A stretch of DNA of 48,444 bases, from NCBI GenBank assembly GCA_030267965.1, contig BRYA01000096.1, forward strand, positions 1 through 48,444, read 5' to 3'. The DNA is from Triparma columacea (Eukaryota; Sar; Bolidophyceae; Parmales; Triparmaceae). The translations under genes and the position numbers were made by a program. A model generated the notes under the pieces. It worked only from the letters and a program-made list of their open reading frames with translations, did not search any database and was not told where the DNA came from. The first letter of the stretch is position 1; every line of letters begins with the position of its first letter. Positions 17,996-27,824 of the stretch are shown here, in pieces.

Positions 17996-19076
17996 TTGGA
18001 AATGGAAATACCAAAAAAAAAGGCAAAGTTTGGGGGAAATCGAAACCATGCACGTACCTACGAATCACTTGTTGGCGGGCCCCGTGTTTTATCTTCTCAT
18101 ATGTCAAGATTTCTTGTCTGTTTCATCTTTTTCGTCAATCCCAGGATCATATTTGACCATCAAGAGCTTCCGACATGGCACTGATAACCATGGCACTACT
18201 TTACTGGCTCACGACATCATTCTTTTGGACCACTTGAATATTAATCATGAGAAGGGAACTCACAACGCACTGTGCGACTTCTACTTCAATACTCTTGGCT
18301 TTCGACCAGATCCGAGGAAGTCTGAGAACCTGGAGAAGGGGGGCGGAACCGTTTGGGCCAACGCTGGCGCCACACAAGTTCATCTTTCTGAGGGAAAGCC
18401 TCAACCACAAGTTTTGGATGGCTTTGTGACCCTCAAGTATCCTTCCTCATCCTCTCTGAAGGACCTGACATCACGGGCCAAAGAGAATGGTGTTGAAGTT
18501 CGTTACTCTGAGGCTGATCCCACGCACGTCACCCTCTTCTGCCCATACGGGAACAAGTTTGTAGCCGAGGTGGGCCCCCGCGACCCTCGCGGATATCAGG
18601 ATGAGGCGGACGAAGCACTTTGTAATGGGATTTCGGAGCTCACCTTGCACACAAAGTCTTCCGCCGATCTTCCGGGGATAGCAAGGTTCTATGAGGTCGT
18701 TTTTGGGTTGACGCCTGATCTGACTTCTGATAAGGTTTCCGTGCCCTTCGGCCCTCATCAAAGACTGACCTTCGTACCTGGTCCAGTCCTCAACTCCAAC
18801 TATGAAGATGGCCTGGGGCCTCATATCAGCCTTTATTTGCATGGTCTCTCTAACGCGTGGGAGCGTGCCTCCGCCCACGGCCTCGTCTACGTAAACCCAA
18901 GGTTCAAGCGAAAGGCGTCCACCTATGAGGAGGCGATAACCCAGTGCATGTTCCGGGTTTTACACATTGTGGACCCAGATACCGACAGGAAGATCATGCG
19001 GCTCGAGCACGAGATACGAAGCAAGTACAAGAACGATGGTCTAACCCTTTATAAATCATTTCCTTTCGATTCATAG
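17996..19076 (+). CDS. Glyoxalase/VOC-superfamily protein, about 329 aa
   Basis: Two tandem betaalphabetabetabeta-type VOC modules. Module 1 starts LLAHDIILLDHLNI with LCDFYFNTLGFRPDP and HVTLFCPYGNKFVAEVGP. Module 2 starts GISELTLHTKSSADLPGIARFYEVVFGL and ends RVLHIVDPDTDRKIMRLEHEIRSK. The His/Glu positions fit metal-dependent VOC enzymes (glyoxalase or dioxygenase type), but the substrate cannot be read from sequence. Preferred model: exon 1 17996-18053, then a phase-1 intron with a strong pyrimidine tract, then exon 2 18145-19076. An unspliced reading from ATG 18048 is also open and would give 342 aa. The start is therefore uncertain, while the VOC region is not. It is head-to-head with the AlkB gene. 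Confidence 0.8.
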
Positions 19077-19126
19077 TCAAACCAACAACAAGATTCTCTT
19101 TAGCTCCCGCCCTTTCGTTTGCCCCC

Positions 19127-22100
19127 CTACTTAACAACGCTCCCCCTCCTCTTGGCCTTGAAAGAACTCCTAAAGCCAATACTTCCCCGCCTCAATGTCT
19201 TTCTCCCCCCCGTCCTCCCCTCCTGCTTCTTGGCCTCCCCACCAACACCCTCCGCCCCTCCCTTGTTTCCCTTCCTCAGAATCTCCAGTGCCTCCTTAAG
19301 GCCCCCCTCCTCGTTCTCCAAAACTCCGCTGTTAATGACCTCGACGGCTTCGTCCGTTCTCGTGTAGGCCCCCTGGTTCTCGCACCTCGTCAGCACGCTG
19401 CATCCTATGCAATGCCCGCACCTACTTCCCACTGGCCACTTCCTCGCCTGCCTGTCCCTGTGCCTGCTCGCCGGGGTCCCTGCCTTGACATTTCCAATGT
19501 GGGGAACCTTGACCATCATGTAGGTGTTCGGCGTGTCGTCCCACATGTGATCATGCCCATCGCTTATCTCCTTTGCCTTCCTTCTCGACATAGTTTGCCT
19601 CTTCATTCTCCCCGCCATCAGCAAAGTTGCTGTGCTTTGCTTGGAGAGTTCCTGGCTCTTCCTCCTTGTCACAGCGATGCTCACAGCCTTTTCCCTGTTC
19701 TCTTCCCCTCCCTCTTCCTTCTTCTCCTCCCCGCCCTCCGCAACTCCCGCCGTGCTTATGCTCCCTCCTTCCTCCTCGTCCCCGACGCTTATACTGCCAC
19801 CCAGACCCACCTCCCCCTCCAGCTCCTCCTTCTTCCTCTTTTTCTCCTCGAGCTCTGCGGCCCTCTTGGCCAAGATGGCTTCCTCCACAGCGTCCCTCTC
19901 CTTCTTTTCTCTCATCCTGGCCTCCATGATGCTCTCCCCCTTTCCGACGTGGTACCTGACCTTGTCGGCCTTCTCCCTCGTAAAGTGGCCGTGGTCGACC
20001 TCAACCCCAGTAATGTGGTCAACAATCTCCCTTTTGTTCTTCTCTTCCTTTAGCAAGAACTTATCGTCAACATACTTTTCAAAGTCGGAGCGGGAGTGCA
20101 AAAGGGCCCTGTTCACAGTGAGTCTGTGATGAAAGAAGTGACAGACGAAGGTGGTTAGCAAAGGTAGAAACCTGGTGCACTCTAACCCATTCTGCGTTCA
20201 GCTTCGCTCGCCGCTTCGCCTCACCTCATGAAGATGCCTTTAATTATGATTTCTTCCACTCCGTTCTCCTCAAGCTCTAAAACTATTACCTTCTTATGAT
20301 TGGCCATGACATTTCTCATCTTGAGGGCGGCAAACATGTCAGGGATGATGTCCTCCGGGCTCTCCTTTCCCTTCCTGATAATCATCGGCTCATCCTTAGC
20401 GTTGGTGAGCTCGCAATTGTTCAGCTTCAGGCATTCCAAATTTTCACAGGCCTTCATGACGTCGCATAGGCACACACCTCCAGATTTGAAAATCAGATTG
20501 TGCGAAAAATCAAGGGCCTTGAGATCCTTCATTGTCATCAGCACATCCTTCATCTGCCTCACCGACTCGGGCTTGAACTTGTTGTGGCTTAGGTTAATGT
20601 TTGTGAGCTTGGGGCACGCCTTCAAACCGTGAGACAGAAGGTAGGACTCGGGAAGCCCGAGCCTGCATTTTTCAAGGTCAAGGACCTCCATTCCCCCGTC
20701 CAACATCATTTTGATGGGGATGCCGCAGATTTCGATTACAGAGGGGCACAGAGGTTCGGTTGCGAGTTCTAATGGGTCGAGCGGCTCAGGCTCGGGCTCG
20801 GGCTCCTCTTCCTTCTTCGCGTCGTGGTCATCTACGAGAGTGGTTTCGTCTACCCCACTTTGCTTACTTCTCTTCATCTTTAAGCTGCTCTTCATTGCGT
20901 TTCTCAGTCCTCCCCAACTCTTGCGCACCTTCTTCGGGCTTTCCTTTTCCTCCTCCTCTCCGTCCACCAGATGGGAGCTCTTGGCACCACCTTTACTCTT
21001 CGGACTCAGGCCAAAGCTGCGCTTGGCCCTCTCTCTCCAGCTCTTCGCTGCAACCACGCTTCTGGTAGAACCGGTCAGAGATTTTGTCTCTCCTCCTCGC
21101 TCCTCCCCCAGTTCCCCTCCTACCATGATGGCTAGATTCCCTGCGAGCTCGTCCGCCATCTTCTCGTCGCCTTCGTCGCCCTCGTCGCCGCCGACCCCTT
21201 CTTGTACGTCCTTGGTGCTGACCGTGCTGTCGGAGAAACTAATTCCTTTCCTTGCTGAACCGTTCTTCAACTTTGATGGGCTGCTATCCGTGTGGTAATC
21301 GACCTTGAACTCAGTCCCGAAGCTGATCTCCCTCGCCCTTGTTCCCTGCTTCTTGAGAGGGGGCGGAGTCAAGGGAAGGTCGTAGGCACCTTGCACCGCA
21401 GTCTCGTCCTTGTCGATGCTTTCACCTTGGGACTTTGACTTTGAGCGCGTCGAATCGCTCTTCTTCAGTATTCCCTTTGTCTTTGACTCGTCTAAGAAAA
21501 CCCCCTTTGACTTGGCCTCGCGGATTGTGGACTCCGACTGAGTAATCATGGCCATTTCTCCCTTTTGCATTCCCAGTTCCTTCCCCATTTGTTCTCCAAG
21601 TTTGAGGGTAAGCATCGCGCTAGAGGACAGTTTTCTGGGTTCCTCGTGGTTGTCTTTGTCAGATGCGTCACCCGGGCTTTTGCTTTCTGAAGAGCTCAGC
21701 CCCCTGTTTGATAATTTTAACTTGTTTCTCACGCTACTAAAAAGCTTAAGTCTCCTGCTCTTGGATTTCCTACCTTCGCCAAGCTTGGGTGTTGTAACTT
21801 TGTTCGCCTCGTCGACTCTTGCCTCGACTTTTTCCACGACTTCTTCAGTTTCGGAGGCTCCTCTACTTGGGCTGTCGTAAACGGCGTTTGCCAAATCTTC
21901 TGCTAGCCTTTCTGCTAGCAGCAGGTCGACTTCGGTGTCTGAGGGCTCTAAGGGGAAGTTCGGCGCCTTACCGAGCACCCCGTTCCTCTCTGACTTATCC
22001 TTCTCGGGGGTTGCTGCAGATTCTGCGTCCTTCTTGGAGGAGCTCCCGAGGGACAGGCTCTTGAGCTTGTTTTTCGCGGACAACCAAGACTTCGGGGGCG

Positions 22101-23271
22101 TCCTCTTGAATGTTCGACTGGGTGAAATCGCTGGTTCCGATTTCGAGTGTTGAGCGTGCTCCGCGTCGCCGTCCTGCTTTGTCCTACCGGCGTCGTCGTC
22201 TTCTGCGTCGGCGCTGCTCTTCTGCCTCCCAAACCCTCTGAAACTGCTTAGCTTACTGATAGATGACCTTAAGTTCCTTTTGGAAGAGCTGTCACCGGGC
22301 TGATTTTGAGCTTCGCTTTCGGTATCAAGCGGAGGAAGCACTTTCGGCGAGGGCGGGAGCAGAACGTCAGAGTAAATTTGAGACCAGTCGCGGATCACCG
22401 GTTTCAGGATTCCAGGGAGAGGCTCGGAGTTGCTGAGCATTTCGAATAGGGGTGCTTGAACAGGAGGCTTGGGGGGGGGGACGTGAAGGACAAGGTTGAG
22501 CAGCCTCCGCGCACCCTCAGTTGTAATTTCCCCGCAGTCTCTACAGTCGAGAGAAGTGAGAGTTTTGTTCGTCATAAGAGTGCGCTGTAGAACCTTGGTC
22601 CCAATGTCTGTTAGCTTTGTGTTCGAGAGGTCGATCGACACGACGGAAACATTCTTTCCAACTCCCCCGATGTCGAAAATTTTCTCGAGCTCCATATCCT
22701 TGATTGTGGCCTGTCTACTGAGGTCGATTTTCTCAAATTTGTACGTGTCCGTGTACATGAGGGCCATCCCAATCGTCTCAATGTCATCCGGAAGGAAGTT
22801 TTTCCCGCTCAAGTTAAGGACTTTGTCTGTCTTTCGCATCTTCCACTTGTCCAAGGACATTTTCACCCTCTGGCGGTCCTTCCGATCTTTCTCCTCGGCC
22901 TCCTGTCGCAGCCTTTCCTTCTCCTCTTCCTCCTTCTTCAGCCGCTCCTCCTCCAAGCGAGCCTCGTGAGCAGCCAATTCCTCGGGGGTCATTTCACCAA
23001 TCCCCTTCTTCTTGGAACCTTCCTTGGACTTACGATTCCATGATTTTCTCATCTTCCTAGCAGCTTTCTTCGCAGCAAGTGCCCCGTCGACGTCAGTTGC
23101 GCCTTCGGGTCCTCCAGGGGTAGCTTGAGAGGAGGAGTTGATTACTTCGCCTGAGGATTGGCCTTGGACTGGAGACTGGGGACCAGGCGAAGAGGGATTG
23201 ATGGGGGTAGCGGTCTCTTTCGGCGTGTCTAGCCCCGAAGGGTTAGAGGTGGTCTTCTTAGAAGGTGCCAT
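19127..23271 (-). CDS. Large leucine-rich-repeat protein with disordered middle and coiled-coil tail, 1347 aa
   Basis: Exon 1 23271-20225 and exon 2 20123-19127 join in phase 2 (acceptor tttcatcacag). Residues ~60-150 are a charged coiled coil (RLEEERLKKEEEEKERL). A first LRR block (~150-265) has VLNLSGKNF, VVSIDLSNTKLTDIGTKVL and LTSLDCRDCGEITTEGARRLL. About 300-830 is Ser/Lys-rich and disordered. A second LRR block (~870-1010) has LTNINLSHNKFKPESV, LKALDFSHNLIF and LECLKLNNCEL. Exon 2 adds a coiled coil and CGHCIGCSVLTRC (~1253), a possible metal site. The LRRs are of the ribonuclease-inhibitor-like type. A large scaffold is likely, perhaps at cytoskeleton or cilium, but nothing proves this. 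MAPSKK at 23271 is chosen over an upstream in-frame ATG at 23379, which adds a hydrophobic, unrelated leader. Confidence 0.8.
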
Positions 23272-23672
23272 TAGGCAAGGAAGCCAGGACTTTTGGGGGC
23301 CGTTTGGGGATTGATGAGTTGTGAGGGGTGAGGGTGAGACATTAAAAAAGGAAAAAACCAGGGGGAGGTCAAGAAACAAGCAAAAAAATTGCTTGCCTGC
23401 GTTAGTGCCTATGCCGCAGCGACGCTGATTTCAAAAAAAGTCATTTGACCGAGAAGATTGATGATGAAAAAGTCAAGCAAAAGATTAATCATGAGCGAAT
23501 TACGCCATTGCTTTGCGTTTGCAAGGGTCGAGGGCACTATCGCAGCGTTGTGTGAGATATAAGTTTAATTCTACTCAACTCGGCACCAAACAAAGTAATT
23601 CATTCTTAACTATTAACTCATTCGAACCGCTTCAAGAACCTGCTGACTGACACACCCAGTAAACTAAAAAGC
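23272..23672. other. Divergent intergenic region
   Basis: About 400 bp between the LRR gene (-) and the microprotein gene (+). It is AT-richer than the flanks and has no credible ORF. Near 23556 is gagatataagtttaattc, about 115 bp upstream of the microprotein ATG, a possible but weak TATA-like element. Confidence 0.4.
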
Positions 23673-23861
23673 ATGAACAAGTCGCTCGTGATCCTTTCTC
23701 TCTGCGTGTCCGCCGTCTCTGCTTGGGGGAAGAAGAAGGCTCCCGAGCCTGAGTACTCCAACACGCTAGAGATGTTTGTGGGGGGCTGGGCTGCTGGTGT
23801 GGCCGCACTGTGTGTTCTCTGCGCCGTGAAGAAAATGAACTCTAAGCCTCAAATTGAATAA
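23673..23861 (+). CDS. Secreted or single-pass membrane microprotein, 62 aa
   Basis: A short intronless frame starting ATGAACAAGTCGCTCG behind an A-rich context (actaaaaagc). It has a classic signal peptide (MNKSLVILSLCVSAVSAWG, with SAW as cleavage region), a short charged stretch GKKKAPEPEYSNT, then a transmembrane helix (EMFVGGWAAGVAALCVLCAV) and a short KKMNSKPQIE tail. The layout (signal, short lumenal loop, one helix, basic cytosolic end) is typical of small ER or plastid-envelope membrane proteins. I know no family for it. Codon third positions are mostly G or C as in the neighbouring genes, which favours a real gene over chance. Confidence 0.6.
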   Translation: MNKSLVILSLCVSAVSAWGKKKAPEPEYSNTLEMFVGGWAAGVAALCVLCAVKKMNSKPQIE

Positions 23862-24116
23862 AGTTGAGTTCATTTGGGGGTAGATATAGGGGTATTGTGG
23901 GTGTTCAGAGGTTACTTATTGAGGATAGTGTCGCGGTTGGATTTTTTTACAACAGGTTGAGGCCGAGACCGTGAAAGAGCAGAGCCTTATTGAGATTCTA
24001 GAATAAGGAACCGAGAACTACTAATAGACTGCTTATATTCCACAAATATGGCTACAACTATATACACATGCACAGTTATTTGCCCAATTTTACATTACAT
24101 CATCCCATTCATCTCA

Positions 24117-25962
24117 TCATTCCCCCTGCTTTACCATCTTCTCTTTGAGCCGGCTGGCGAGGGTGTTCGTGCTCGTGCTTTCAGACTCGGCCGCGTCCTT
24201 GTCCTCCGGTTTTACCATCCTGTGCAAGTACCCTACGCAGAGGCCCCACGATCCAAAGGCCTCAGTGACCCCAATTAGGGCCGGTGTTAAAGGAGTTGGG
24301 GTTGTGGGGGCGGAGTTGGGAGCGGGGGGGGGGGTACAGGTGGGGGTGGGGGCGGGGGTAGGGGTAGGTGGAATCTTATCCTTTGATGGGTCTATAGTGG
24401 CCTTATCCTTTGATGAGTCTATAGCGGCCTTATCCTCCAATGGTGTCTTGTCCTCCTCTTCCTTCCCCCCCAGCTTCTTGTCCAGGGTGAAGACCAGTTG
24501 CCCCTCCTTCCCCTCCCCCTTAACTTTGTCCTCGATCGCATTCATCAGCATCTCGTCGTAGCAAGTGCTGCAGCAGACCACCACATCCGCTCCCCTCCAA
24601 GCATTGCTCCTCTCAACAAAGTCCCCCGTTATGAACTCTGACCCCCCTTTCCAGCACGGGAACTGTTCTTTGAGTGCCTCCACGCTCTCCCTTCCCTCCT
24701 TAACGTAAGCGTCCATCCTGTCCACACCCACTACCGAGACCTCCACCCCGTTGATCAGCCCCCAGATGATAGCCGCCAGCAGAACTTTTCCCGTCCCGCA
24801 TCCCAGGTCCGCCACAGTCACCTTTCCCCTCCCCCCCTCCCCCGCGCCCGAGGCCTCTAGCATGTCCACGACGCTCCGCCTGTCGATCTCCCCGTATGTG
24901 TAGTTGGCCATCCTCCAATCTCCCTTTCCCCTCCAGCCCCCCCAAGACCCAGTCATGTCCAGGGCAGCCCTCCTCCTTCCCTCCACGACGCACCGGTCGA
25001 ACACCTCCCCAAAATCCCCCGCGGCCATCCTCCCTTCTCCTACCGTCGGTTCCACAAAGGCCTCCCTGATCCTTCTTGCAAGTCCCTTAGTCCCTCTCCC
25101 GTTCAGGTGTATCCCGTCGCTGCACAATCCCAGTCCCCTCGCCGTGACATATATCCCCCCCATTCCCTCGCACTCCTCCCTCAGCTTCTCCCTGACGTTA
25201 TCAAGGCTCGGCCTGAGGGTCTTCCTGATGAGCGTGGGTCCTATGACCACGAGGGTGCCGTCACCTTGAACGACGGAGAGGACGGAACGGAGAGAGGGAA
25301 GGTACGAAAGGGAAGAGGAGGGGGGGAGGGGGACGCAGTCGGACTCGCCCTGGTAGTATACGCGGACACCACCACCAGAGCTAGACCAACCCGCGAGAAA
25401 AGAGTGCCAAAAATCTAAGGTTTTGTGGGGGGGGGGAGTTGTAAGGGGGGGGTAAGGGGGGGATATTTTGCGTGATAAGTTCTCTCGTTCGTTCCCTTTT
25501 TGTGTCTCTCCCCCTCTCCCCCCTTCCGTCTAAATGAGTCTTCCAAAATAAAGTCTCACCTATATTAGTCCCTCCAACCCCTATGCAAGCCATCCTCTCA
25601 ATGTTCCTCCCCCACCCCTTCATCTCGTTGGCGACCGCCATCGCGGTGTTCCAGTTGCTGAGCTTCCTCCTGTTCTCCTGAGTCTCGTATGCGCCGCAGA
25701 GGGGGAGGGTGTGGTCGTCGTTGGAGGTTATTCTTTGTTTGCAGGACAACCATATGCTCGACAGGGGGGGGGGAGGGGAGGGGGATGATAGATTTGTTGG
25801 AGATGAGGGTAAAGAGGCGAGAGATGGAACTAATAAAGGAGATATTGGGTGAGATGATGGAAAGCTTCGCCCAGACACGTTGCTTTGGCCAACAAATATC
25901 CATGAGGAGCTAAATTTTGGGTATTTTCGTATACTTTTTGAAATGTTATCGTCGTGAGACAT
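24117..25962 (-). CDS. SASA-type SGNH esterase fused to DOT1-like methyltransferase, 566 aa
   Basis: Exon 1 25962-25560 and exon 2 25414-24117, phase 1 join. N-terminal half: sialate-O-acetylesterase-like (SASA) SGNH fold with block I FVGQSNVSGR (Ser27 as nucleophile), GVGGTNIG (~127-134), YYQGESD (~154-160) and the catalytic pair in CSDGIHLNG (D234, H237). C-terminal half: class I SAM methyltransferase with TYGEIDRRSVVDML (~307-319), which resembles the YGE motif of DOT1-family enzymes, SAM-binding DLGCGTGKV (~337-345) and VVGVDRMDAYV. A Pro/Thr-rich linker (PTPTPAPTPTCTPPP) interrupts the methyltransferase end. Likely activities are removal of O-acyl groups from a sugar and transfer of methyl to an unknown acceptor. 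Both catalytic sets look complete. The fusion is joined by a continuous exon 2 that spans the junction, so it is not an artefact of exon guessing. Confidence 0.82.
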
Positions 25963-26052
25963 TGAATTATTGAACAATTTTGTCACGATGAAGCAAAATT
26001 GTGTCCAAATTCAGATGCTCCAAAATTTATTCTCTCCAACACAAACTTGCCA

Positions 26053-27105
26053 ATGAAGTACATTTCAGCCATACAATCCTATCTTGCGTTCGAACACTGC
26101 AAAGGCCCAGCCTTTATATCTGAGGTGTGTACTTGCTAGTGTACTTGGCATGAGGTTGTTTGTGTGTTCCATTATTATCCACTTTCACTTACTTGTCGAA
26201 AACTTTCAACTTTTTCACCACATTTATTCGACTCCTTATGCACACTCGGTCCCTCAAACCCATAATACCGGCGTTACTCTAACAATTCTCTTCCTCCTCC
26301 TCCTCCTCCTCCTCCTCTTCCCCCTCTTCCACCTCCTCTTCCACCTCCTCTTCATCCTTCTCCTCAACTCTCCCTCCAGCGTTCTGTCGGCCGCGTTGGT
26401 CTCCTCGGGCTCCTCGTCGGTGTTGTGTTTGGTTTGAATCTCTCCTACCTCCTCCTCCTGCCCCTCCTTCCTCCCATCCCCCTCCTCACCCCCTACTCCC
26501 TCTACCTCCTCACCCTCTCGGCCTTCCACGGGCTGGAGTTCCTGAGCACGGCGCTGTACAACCAGAAGGTGGCCACCGCCAGCAGCTTCGTCGTGGACCA
26601 CTCGGAGCACTACACGATGGCTTTCCTCGGCGCGTCCCTTGAGTACTGGCTGACTTCCATCTTCCGCCTCCTGAGCGGTGTAGGGGGTGCTTTCTGGGGC
26701 CCTCTTCGTGTCCTGGGCCTAGCGGGCGTGGCGGGGGGGCAATGGCTTCGCTTCACTGCCATGATGCAGTGCGGGGACAACTTCAATCACATAATCCAGA
26801 CCGGGGACAGCACCTCCAACCACGCGCTGGTGACGAGCGGGGTCTACGGGGTGTTCAGGCACCCCAGCTACGTGGGCTGGTTCTACTGGTCCATATCGAC
26901 GCAGCTGATGCTGGGGAACAGACTGTGCGTGGTTGGGTACGCGTGGGCGGGGTGGAGGTTCTTCAAGGCTAGGATCCCATATGAGGAGAGCACGCTGGAG
27001 GAGTTGTTTGGGAAGGAGACATATGGGGAATATAGGGAGAGGACATGGATAGGGATCCCGGGCATCTTGGGGGGGGGGAAGGGGGGCGCGAGAAAGAAGG
27101 ATTGA
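26053..27105 (+). CDS. Isoprenylcysteine carboxyl methyltransferase (ICMT/Ste14 family)
   Basis: The body is clear: FHGLEFLSTALYNQKVATASSF, HSEHYTMAF, HALVTSGVYGVFRHPSYVGW (the SAM and substrate signature), FFKARIPYEESTLEELFG and a terminal GIPGILGG. ICMT is an ER-membrane enzyme that methylates the C-terminal prenylcysteine of CaaX proteins such as Ras- and Rab-like GTPases. Several hydrophobic helices are visible (GLLGLLVGVVFGLNLSYLLL and others). Exon 2 begins at 26380 after acceptor ctctccctccag. A phase-0 first exon, 26053-26124 (MKYISAIQSYLAFE), is my best guess and gives 265 aa, but the 5' end is unproven. The start would be 90 bp from the divergent esterase-methyltransferase gene. Confidence 0.85.
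26286..26355 (+). repeat. CTC/CTT-rich pyrimidine tract
   Basis: A stretch of tcctcctcctcc repeats in the proposed first intron of the ICMT gene, ending at the acceptor at 26379. It is open in several frames and creates spurious Leu-rich ORFs. Confidence 0.8.
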
Positions 27106-27216
27106 GTACTCCCGTGGTTGTGTTGTTGTAGGAAATAGAGTGAGGCCATGAAAATTTTTGGAACAAAGTATATTACACGGCTCTTAATTAAGTAGGCCCA
27201 CCGTCTACGCCGCCCG

Positions 27217-27733
27217 CTATGTCCCGCCGAGGAGCATTTCGAATATTACCGTTATCCCGTTTGCCGCAATGACCGGCACCCTCAAGTACTCCACGGCATT
27301 GATCAGGCCGACAACCTGCTGCTTCAAAGGGGACACATTGTAGGTGTCGGAACCGTCAAGGCCGTATTTTGAGAGGAAGCGGGGCTTGTTCAGGATGAGC
27401 AAGGCGTTCGTCATGAGGAGACCAGCCTGGTGGAGGGGGATACCAAGAGGGGGGGGAGAGGGGGGGGGTGAGTGGAGGTTGTGTTGTGGGTCGTGCACGA
27501 TTAACTGCCTGATTTTGGGGTAAATGGGACAATGAATAACTTCAGTTCCCGTGAACGATCGCATTTCTCTCTCATAACACCCTCAATCATCCTCAAACTC
27601 GGAGCTCGGTTGCAAACTTCAAAAAATGTCCCCTCCCAAGCGGTCAAATGTCGATTTTCCTCTGCATTAAGCTTCTCCAGCAAGAACGATGCATTGTACG
27701 TACTTTAAAGAGGTTGAAAATCGAGAAACCCAT
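27217..27733 (-). CDS. Yos1/IER3IP1-like ER-Golgi transport protein, 79 aa
   Basis: A tiny two-exon gene: exon 1 27733-27704 encodes MGFSIFNLFK, then a 277-nt phase-0 intron (gtacgt donor, ccaccag acceptor), then exon 2 27426-27217. The product begins MGFSIFNLFKAGLLMTNALL, continues NKPRFLSKYGL and ends with a second helix LRVPVIAANGITVIFEMLLGG. Length, two transmembrane helices, the ERFL-like loop (PRFLSKYG) and the RVP...N.I motif all match Yos1/IER3IP1, a component of the Yip1-Yif1 complex needed for vesicle traffic between ER and Golgi. The start codons of this gene and EXO1 are 91 bp apart and face away from each other. Confidence 0.92.
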
Positions 27734-27824
27734 TTCTGAAAAATTTGCTCCTGGGCCAGCCTTGGTTGAGAATTCATTCCTGGAACAATTCTTTTGCTCC
27801 AATTTTAACATCATTGAGGGCAAG

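Noticed and set aside
19412..20129. Long plus-strand Leu/Pro/Ser-rich ORFs
   Set aside because: Antisense shadows of the Lys/Glu-rich exon 2 of the LRR gene.
26084..26437. 117-codon ORF with Leu run before ICMT
   Set aside because: Out of frame with ICMT and mostly a CTC-rich intron tract.
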